Part shown: one piece after another, positions 7,323 through 11,820 of the stretch | Position numbering within the stretch: the stretch's first letter is position 1 | Layout: every line of letters begins with the position of its first letter | From: Methanobacteriota archaeon | GTDB lineage: Archaea; Thermoplasmatota; Poseidoniia; Poseidoniales; Thalassarchaeaceae | NCBI GenBank assembly: GCA_002724815.1 | Contig: PBPV01000101.1 | Location: 1-11,820 of the forward strand | Length of the DNA: 11,820 nucleotides | Direction: 5' to 3' | Program-made: the position numbers and the translations under genes | The notes under the pieces: model-generated | Databases searched by the model: none | What the model was told of the DNA's origin: nothing | The model's input: only the letters and a program-made list of their open reading frames with translations

Positions 7323-7398
7323 TGGCGCCCCCGCCGGGATTTGAACCCGGGTCGGAGCCTCGACAGGGCTCCATGATAGGCCACTACACTACAGGGGC
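7323..7398 (-). tRNA. tRNA-Asp (anticodon GTC), CCA encoded
   Basis: The minus strand folds into a complete cloverleaf. The acceptor GCCCCTG pairs with CGGGGGC. The D arm is GTG...CAT with the GG pair in its loop. The anticodon stem GAGCC/GGCTC encloses loop CTGTCGA, with anticodon GTC at 7364-7362. The variable loop is short. The T stem CCGGG/CCCGG encloses TTCAAAT. The discriminator is G, as expected for tRNA-Asp, followed by a genomically encoded CCA at 7325-7323. There is no intron. Position 37 is G, making it a potential substrate for m1G37 methylation by the neighbouring Trm5. Its 3' end is 12 bp from the convergent trm5 stop. Confidence 0.96.
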
Positions 7399-7424
7399 TG
7401 AGCGGACAAGCGACAGCGGACCTG

Positions 7425-7432
7425 TATTTAAT
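7425..7432. promoter_or_regulatory. TATA-like box placed to serve both tRNA-Asp and the divergent protein gene
   Basis: TATTTAAT (ATTAAATA on the minus strand) is the only strongly AT-rich block in the 64-bp gap between the tRNA 5' end and the next start codon. Its centre is about 30 bp from tRNA base 1 (minus strand) and about 34 bp from ATG 7463 (plus strand). Both distances suit archaeal TBP/TFB-directed initiation, the second with an untranslated leader of roughly 5-10 nt. Use in both directions is inferred from spacing and the near-symmetric sequence. Confidence 0.5.
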
Positions 7433-7462
7433 CGGCACGCGTTCCGCGGTTTGGGTGCGCAC

Positions 7463-8515
7463 ATGGCAGACGAGAGTGCTGACAACGATGACGGCTCTGA
7501 TGAAATGATTGCAAAGGTGACAGGAACTCCTGCTTCACCACCACCCAGTGGTCCACCCAGCGGCCCACCCAGCGGCCCACCCAGCGGCCCACCCAGCGGC
7601 CCACCCAGCGGCCCACCGGGAAGTTCGGGCGGACGAGCCATGTTCGGTGGTTCCGCTCCAACACCTCCTGCGGGCCCACCTTCCACTGCTCCTTCAGCTC
7701 CTGCCGGTGCTCAGAGTATGGCGACGGGTTCCACAATTGTGATTGAAGCTGGACAAGAGAAAGTCGCGGCGGCAAAGCGCACCGTAGAAGGTGACGAAAA
7801 GGCTGAACTGACCCAGTTGCGGGAAGAAAACGAGTCGTTGAAGAAGAGTATGGCTGCTGCCGTAGATGTGATCCAAGAGGTTGAGAACCCAGCCATGCCT
7901 CCCATTGTAGGTGATGGATATGTTGTTCCTGGTGATGTTGTAGGCATGTTTGCCACCTTAGGTCGACAATTGCAAAAGGGCGGCCTAACACATGGAACCG
8001 CGGGTTCCTTCAGTCTCCTTTCGACCACTTCACCCGGACTGGTTCATATTACTCGACAAGGAGCAGCGTTGGCCCTCATGAATGAAGGTGATCTCATTAC
8101 GGGACGCTTAGGCGATGCCGCACCCAATCGAGCCAGTGAAGATTGGCAAATCCACAGCGTCGCTTTGGCCATCGCCAGTTTGGAGCACGAAGGCCGGGGC
8201 GCCTGCGTACATGTTGCAGCTCCATACACCACAGCCATGAGTTTGGAGAAAGACCGCTACGCCCTAGTTCCCACTGATTTTGAGGGGCGTTCAACCTTTG
8301 GCCGAGCCACCATCGTAGACGTCCAATACAACGACATGGAGGGGTACTTGGTTGAAATCACAGAAGCCCTCAAACAAACGGGCAACAAATTGTTCGTTGC
8401 CCGAGGCCATGGACTGTATGCATTAGGTGCAGATTTGTTGGAAGCATGGGGTAATGCGGCCGCGTTTGAGCACAGTATGCGCGTACTGTATTACAGTGAA
8501 TTGGCGGACTTGTGA
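7463..8515 (+). CDS. Proline-repeat/coiled-coil protein with class II aldolase/adducin-like domain
   Basis: The 350-residue product begins with an acidic tail. A PPSG tandem repeat (27-50) and a Gly/Ala/Pro-rich linker follow, to about 90. A short coiled-coil candidate is near 112-140 (KAELTQLREENESLKK). Residues about 155-345 resemble class II aldolase/adducin domains: GLTHGTAGSFSLL (174-186, cf. tsGNiSvR), ASEDWQIH (224-231), CVHVAAPYTTAMS (248-260, cf. VvHtHspyata) and ARGHGLYALGADLLEAW (313-329, cf. rnHGvlvvGkdleeA). Three of four expected metal ligands can be matched (Glu226, His250, His316), while the second His of the HxH pair is Ala252. Enzymatic activity is therefore uncertain and a binding or structural role is possible. 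An in-frame extension to 7280 is rejected because it would run through the tRNA. guaA follows after 40 bp. Confidence 0.75.
   Translation: MADESADNDDGSDEMIAKVTGTPASPPPSGPPSGPPSGPPSGPPSGPPSGPPGSSGGRAMFGGSAPTPPAGPPSTAPSAPAGAQSMATGSTIVIEAGQEKVAAAKRTVEGDEKAELTQLREENESLKKSMAAAVDVIQEVENPAMPPIVGDGYVVPGDVVGMFATLGRQLQKGGLTHGTAGSFSLLSTTSPGLVHITRQGAALALMNEGDLITGRLGDAAPNRASEDWQIHSVALAIASLEHEGRGACVHVAAPYTTAMSLEKDRYALVPTDFEGRSTFGRATIVDVQYNDMEGYLVEITEALKQTGNKLFVARGHGLYALGADLLEAWGNAAAFEHSMRVLYYSELADL
7541..7612 (+). repeat. Six tandem 12-bp units encoding PPSG
   Basis: Unit 1 is CCACCCAGTGGT, and units 2-6 are identical copies of CCACCCAGCGGC. Each unit encodes Pro-Pro-Ser-Gly, and a partial PPG follows. 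The near-perfect nucleotide identity, including third positions, points to recent expansion by slippage or recombination rather than selection on the protein alone. Copy number changes would keep the reading frame because the unit is four codons. The reverse strand shows only the mirrored GPLGG-type shadow of the same repeat. Confidence 0.95.
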
Positions 8516-8555
8516 CAGCGTCACCTTGATTGAGCGTCAACCTCGGCAAGCAGCG

Positions 8556-9149
8556 ATGAGTGAGCCACCCTTGGTCATCGATGTCGTCGACAACGGCGGA
8601 CAATGGACCCATCGAGAATGGCGAATGTTGCGTTACCTTGGTGTGGATACACAGATCATTGAGAACACAACTCCAGTCTCAGATCTCAGGCAACTCGACG
8701 GCCTCATTCTATCTGGGGGTGCCGCTAGGGTGGGCCTCACTGGTGAGTTGGGCAATTGCGGAGCTTATCTCGAGTTGAACATCCCCATATTGGGCATCTG
8801 TGCAGGCCATCAATTCATGGCCGGTTACTATGGAGGGGCTGCAGCGGAAGCAGCTGAACCAGAGTTCGGTGCAGCGCAAATCACCTTGGCAAATGGCGGT
8901 GGGCAAATTTTTGCTGACACACCAGATGTACAAACGGTTTGGGAATCACACAATGATGAAGTCAGTGTTGTCCCCGAGGGATTCTTCATTACGGCAAGCA
9001 GCCAATCTTGCCTTGTTCAGGGAATGGAGAATGAAAAAGGCGACCGATTCGGACTGCAGTTCCACCCAGAGGTCAATGATTCAGAATATGGACAAAACAT
9101 GTTCCAGAATTTCATTGAAATCTGCAAAAAGAACCGAAATTCGCAGTAA
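8556..9149 (+). CDS. guaA: GMP synthase glutaminase subunit (subunit A)
   Basis: The 197-residue product is a stand-alone class I glutamine amidotransferase. It hydrolyses glutamine to supply ammonia for XMP to GMP conversion by a separate ATP-pyrophosphatase subunit, the arrangement common in archaea. The catalytic triad is visible: Cys82 in GICAGHQ (80-86), then His170 and Glu172 in LQFHPEV (167-173). LILSGGAARVG (50-60) matches the GGP-like oxyanion region. WESHNDEV (129-136) matches the SHxDxV segment that separates GMP synthases from other amidotransferases. ATG 8556 starts just before the first strand (LVIDVVDNGGQ). An upstream extension to 8427 would overlap the previous gene by 89 bp and adds no family sequence. 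The synthetase subunit is not in the window. Confidence 0.93.
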   Translation: MSEPPLVIDVVDNGGQWTHREWRMLRYLGVDTQIIENTTPVSDLRQLDGLILSGGAARVGLTGELGNCGAYLELNIPILGICAGHQFMAGYYGGAAAEAAEPEFGAAQITLANGGGQIFADTPDVQTVWESHNDEVSVVPEGFFITASSQSCLVQGMENEKGDRFGLQFHPEVNDSEYGQNMFQNFIEICKKNRNSQ

Positions 9150-9205
9150 ACAACCATCTTCTCTCGTCGACGGCTTCAAATGGGAGAGGCAGGTCGGCGA
9201 ATTCA

Positions 9206-9352
9206 ATGGCTACTGTTACCTACAAGTGTCTGCGATGTGGGCACCTCGATGAGTTCGAAGGGACAAGAACTGGTATCGCGTGCAAATCCTGTGGATTTCG
9301 CATTTTTACCAAGCCACGCCGACAGGGGCACAAGACTCTGGATGCCATCTGA
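9206..9352 (+). CDS. rpoP: DNA-directed RNA polymerase subunit P (Rpo12)
   Basis: A 48-codon gene encodes a small zinc-ribbon protein. TYKCLRCGHLD (5-15) holds the first CxxC, and GIACKSCGFRIFTKPR (23-38) holds the second CxxC followed by the family's GYRIxxKxR signature. A short tail (KTLDAI) ends it, also typical of Rpo12/RPB12. It is a core structural subunit of archaeal RNA polymerase, in the Rpo3-Rpo10 assembly platform. Length (about 45-60) and cysteine spacing match the family. It lies 56 bp after guaA and 39 bp before the RFC-like gene on the same strand. A weak AT-rich patch, TTCAAATG at 9175-9182, is about 27 bp upstream of the ATG and could be a leaderless promoter. Confidence 0.92.
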   Translation: MATVTYKCLRCGHLDEFEGTRTGIACKSCGFRIFTKPRRQGHKTLDAI

Positions 9353-9391
9353 GCGTCTTGTTGAAAGACCTCGACACTTTCGTCCGTGTTG

Positions 9392-10525
9392 ATGCCCTCG
9401 TGGCTTTCCATTCACGCACCCAAGCGATTTGATCAATTGGCCGTGCCACAGAAAATCAGGGACCAATTCATTCGTGCGAGCCTATCTGGTGACCCCCCTC
9501 ACTTACTTATTACAGGTCCAGCAGGAGTCGGAAAAACAGCAGCATGGCGCTTGGTCGCACGACAAGTACTCGGGCCGGGCTGGAAATCGACCTGTCACGT
9601 TCTCCAAGCTAGAGATTTGTCACGCCAGGCGGGTGCAATGAAAAAATTTGAAGAGTTCCTACGACCTTCAGGTCAAAAATCCACAGACACTCTTGCAAGT
9701 CGAACCAGTCTAGATGCCTTTGATCGGAACATGTGGGAAGGAGACGTCGGAGAGGCCCCTTGTGGCAAAGAAACCAAAGTTGAGTTTGGCCGAGCCCCAG
9801 TTAGCCGTTTGATCGTCATTGAAGATGCGGACCATCTGGGTTCCCGTAGGCAACCCTACCTTCGAAGGATGATGGAATCAGAGTCACACACGACACGATT
9901 CATTTTCACCGCACGAGCACCCAGTCGTATCATCGACGCTCTACGTAGTCGAATGCAACACATCCGCATCCCACCGATTGAGATGGAAGAGATCGAATCC
10001 ACAGTCGAAAAGGTTGCATCACTTGAGGGGATAGACTTGGCTGAAGGGATGTCTGGTGACATCGCCCATGTCGCCAACGGAAATCTACGAAAGGCCCTAT
10101 TCACGACCGAACTACTGGCTCGAAGAGGAATGACTGGAACCCGCAATCGCTTGTATGACGTGGTATCGGCTAGCACCTTGCAGCATGCTCGTCGAATGAT
10201 TGAGTTGGCATTGCGTGGAAAGGTGATTGAATGGAGATGGGAAAAGAAAGGGGGACGAAATGTCAAGACCCTAGAAGGTGCAATGGGTCAATTGGACGAA
10301 ATGATGGGCGTTCATGCATTGGACGCTGAAGATGTCGTTCACCAAATTCACATGGAACTTACTGGTAACCGATTGATGTTGCCTCCCGAATTGAGAAACG
10401 AGATGCTTGACGCGTTGTCCAATTGTGATGTTGCTCTGAGAGGCACCATTCATCCAAGGATTCAGATTGAGAATTTCCTCCATGAGATCTCTCAGTCCGG
10501 AAGACGCCATGGTTTGGCGATGTAA
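9392..10525 (+). CDS. Replication factor C small-subunit-like AAA+ ATPase (divergent clamp loader)
   Basis: The 377-residue product resembles RFC small subunits along its length. WLSIHAPKRFDQLAV (4-18) matches the WvekyRPkxLdeiVG start. GPAGVGKT (42-49) is Walker A. LIVIEDADHLG (140-150) is the Walker B region, with Glu144-Asp145 where LDEAD is usual. PYLRRMMESESHTTRFIF (155-172) matches qaLRRtME..s..trFil. APSRIIDALRSRM (176-188) is the sensor 1/arginine-finger region, with SRM where SRC is usual. GNLRKAL (230-236) is sensor 2. Between Walker A and B there are roughly 35-45 extra residues (about 80-135). RFC loads the PCNA clamp at primer ends. The altered motifs suggest a second, specialised small subunit or a related clamp-loader-like factor. 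ATG 9392 is chosen over GTG 9386. Confidence 0.8.
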   Translation: MPSWLSIHAPKRFDQLAVPQKIRDQFIRASLSGDPPHLLITGPAGVGKTAAWRLVARQVLGPGWKSTCHVLQARDLSRQAGAMKKFEEFLRPSGQKSTDTLASRTSLDAFDRNMWEGDVGEAPCGKETKVEFGRAPVSRLIVIEDADHLGSRRQPYLRRMMESESHTTRFIFTARAPSRIIDALRSRMQHIRIPPIEMEEIESTVEKVASLEGIDLAEGMSGDIAHVANGNLRKALFTTELLARRGMTGTRNRLYDVVSASTLQHARRMIELALRGKVIEWRWEKKGGRNVKTLEGAMGQLDEMMGVHALDAEDVVHQIHMELTGNRLMLPPELRNEMLDALSNCDVALRGTIHPRIQIENFLHEISQSGRRHGLAM

Positions 10526-10529
10526 TCGA

Positions 10530-10603
10530 CGGGCGCGGCAGGATTCGAACCCACGACATCCGGCTTAGGAGGCCGGTGCAATATCCAGCTATGCGACGCG
10601 CCC
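10530..10603 (-). tRNA. tRNA-Arg (anticodon CCT), CCA not encoded
   Basis: The minus strand forms a full cloverleaf. The acceptor GGGCGCG pairs with CGCGCCC. The D arm is GCA...TGC with GG in its loop. The anticodon stem CCGGC/GCCGG encloses loop CTCCTAA, with anticodon CCT at 10569-10567, which reads AGG codons. The variable loop is five bases. The T stem GTGGG/CCTGC, with two G-U pairs, encloses TTCGAAT. The discriminator is G at 10530, and the next genomic bases are TCG, so CCA must be added enzymatically, unlike the tRNA-Asp in this window. There is no intron. Its 3' end lies 4 bp from the stop of the convergent RFC-like gene. I see no clear TATA box upstream. Confidence 0.95.
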
Positions 10604-10661
10604 AACCCTCCCTCCTGCTCGGCATTGAAGGACGTTACGGGGGCAAAGGAGCGTCATACTG

Positions 10662-11820
10662 ATGACCTATGCAACCCTCACCGCACCTGTTCCGATGCGA
10701 CGAGATGATGGAGGAGTGAATCTCCCTAGGCCCTACGGTGAAGCGTTTGAGGCCGACGACGGTCTTGAGGAATTGATTGACAATAGACTGGCCCGAATGG
10801 AGCGATCACGCCGGTTTTGGGGCCGCCTTTCAAGCAATTGGACCTGGTCATTATTCCGGAATCTAATTCCTCTAATCCTGCTGATTTCAACGATCACTGT
10901 GATGTCACTTCCTGAGAAGTTCAGCCCCTCCTTAGCCGCAACAATCACTACTACACTAACGCTAATTTTTGTTGCACCATCGACGATCACTCGGAATCTT
11001 GCCCTCTGGGTCGGAATGGGGCGCTTTGGGGCGAGAGGCCGCTCTCAAGATGAACACGATGGTAGCATTGAACGTATTCTCAATACACTGACAGAATTGC
11101 GTTTGCATGAGCACATGCGAATTGGATACTTACTGACCTATTCACTACTGTTGGGGCTTGCGAACCTCTTCCCCGTTGGGTCCGAGACACGAGGTCTGCT
11201 ACTCGTAATCAGCATCTTGGCTGCTAGCCTAGCTCTCGTTCAGTCGATTACGGTTGAGAGACGAACACCGAGGCACACAGATGACCTCCCATTTTTGGTC
11301 TATCACGCACCGAGTCAACATACAAGCACGTTGGAGAATCCATTGACTCAAATCCTCCTCGCACATTTGGATCCAGAGAGCACCAATCGATTCCAAAGGT
11401 GGAAAGAAAGTCTTGGCGAAACCATTGGTGACCAACTAGACTTGAACAAAACAGTTGAACAAATTCTCCATGCTGTGTATTTGAGGGGACAGAACATGCT
11501 TACACAATATCAACTGATGCAGGAATTTGAGAAACTAGTCGGCCCCACCTACATTGAACCGATCCTCTTGCAGAACCCCCATCTAGACCTCCCAACACTT
11601 TCTCGCCTTGTCGGCCATACAAGGGCATGGCAAAGCGATATGTTTCGACAAATCGACCGTCTACAGTTCGGCTTGATGGATCACAATGAGTCGATTGCAG
11701 GGAACTCTTGGAGGTTGGATGCAAGCCTACCGCTACACTGTGCCGAATCTCGTGGAGATTTGTTCGTGATGGTCAATAATTTAAGTGAAGATCGAGTTCC
11801 AATTGAACTTGAAGTTCACG
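10662..11820 (+). CDS. Unknown multi-pass membrane protein with large soluble C-terminal region (partial)
   Basis: An uninterrupted frame from ATG 10662 reaches the right edge, giving 386 codons without a stop. The N-terminus (1-60) is polar with a basic patch (ERSRRFWGR). Two hydrophobic pairs follow: about 65-82 with 91-110, and about 154-170 with 178-196. This suggests four membrane helices arranged as two hairpins, with a charged loop (120-152) between them. Residues 197-386 are soluble and mostly helical. Near the edge a beta-like stretch (RGDLFVMVNNLSEDRVPIELEVH, described here as residues 364-386) hints at a beta-sandwich just starting. AAGGAG at 10646-10651, 10 nt before the ATG, is a plausible Shine-Dalgarno. 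A second in-frame ATG lies at 10695. I do not recognise the family and assign no function. Confidence 0.75.
   Translation, partial: MTYATLTAPVPMRRDDGGVNLPRPYGEAFEADDGLEELIDNRLARMERSRRFWGRLSSNWTWSLFRNLIPLILLISTITVMSLPEKFSPSLAATITTTLTLIFVAPSTITRNLALWVGMGRFGARGRSQDEHDGSIERILNTLTELRLHEHMRIGYLLTYSLLLGLANLFPVGSETRGLLLVISILAASLALVQSITVERRTPRHTDDLPFLVYHAPSQHTSTLENPLTQILLAHLDPESTNRFQRWKESLGETIGDQLDLNKTVEQILHAVYLRGQNMLTQYQLMQEFEKLVGPTYIEPILLQNPHLDLPTLSRLVGHTRAWQSDMFRQIDRLQFGLMDHNESIAGNSWRLDASLPLHCAESRGDLFVMVNNLSEDRVPIELEVH

Noticed and set aside
7280..7462. N-terminal extension of the aldolase-like gene
   Set aside because: The extension would translate straight through tRNA-Asp; the AT-rich promoter box and ATG 7463 mark the real start.
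7541..7612. Possible CRISPR-like array
   Set aside because: The 12-bp units are contiguous with no spacers and encode PPSG in frame.
7384..7991. Minus-strand frames rich in GPLGG or VGRW repeats
   Set aside because: They are antisense readings of the PPSG minisatellite and lie over a supported gene.
8800..9252. 150-codon plus-strand frame overlapping guaA and rpoP
   Set aside because: It is out of frame with two genes that carry catalytic or zinc-binding motifs.
9856..10266. 136-codon minus-strand frame
   Set aside because: Antisense to the RFC-like ATPase; low-complexity Ser/Arg composition typical of a shadow frame.
1..11820. Insertion sequence, integrase, toxin-antitoxin or defence island
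   Set aside because: I saw no transposase, recombinase, terminal inverted repeats, or small paired toxin-antitoxin genes; the genes are mostly housekeeping or lineage-type.

Overview
The window reads as a gene-dense archaeal chromosome segment, most likely from a marine Thermoplasmatota lineage such as Marine Group II (Poseidoniales). That lineage is an inference from gene content and intermediate GC, not a computed placement. The archaeal signature is strong: diphthine synthase, a Trm5-type tRNA methyltransferase, a stand-alone GMP synthase glutaminase subunit, RNA polymerase subunit Rpo12/RpoP, a replication-factor-C-like small subunit, and AT-rich TATA-like boxes. I see no mobile elements, CRISPR arrays or rRNA. 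No stretch longer than 300 bases lacks a gene.

Left part (1-2307): a truncated flavoprotein-like gene runs off the left edge on the minus strand. Divergent from it lies a plus-strand run: cutA, a DUF4126 membrane protein joined to cutA by an ATGA overlap, and a Cys/Met-metabolism PLP enzyme. Middle minus-strand block (2308-6210), in transcription order: dphB, a 558-residue orphan protein, a TM2-domain protein with its own leaderless-type promoter, and a membrane protein carrying a SAP domain and a C-terminal zinc ribbon. The last of these ends base to base with the PLP enzyme gene.

Right part (6225-11820): trm5 diverges from dphB with 14 bp between the start codons. It is followed by a convergent tRNA-Asp(GTC). 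One TATA-like box lies between the tRNA and a proline-repeat protein with a class II aldolase/adducin-type domain, spaced so that it could serve both. Then come guaA (glutaminase subunit), rpoP (48 codons), an RFC-like clamp-loader ATPase, a convergent tRNA-Arg(CCT), and a multi-pass membrane protein of unknown function that runs off the right edge.

The theme is information processing: EF-2 diphthamide synthesis, tRNA position-37 methylation, two tRNAs, an RNA polymerase subunit, a clamp loader and GMP synthesis, mixed with lineage-type membrane proteins. I did not find a convincing new multi-gene system. The best leads are the 558-residue orphan, the membrane-anchored SAP/zinc-ribbon protein, the aldolase-fold protein with an altered metal site, the divergent RFC-like subunit and the C-terminally incomplete membrane protein.
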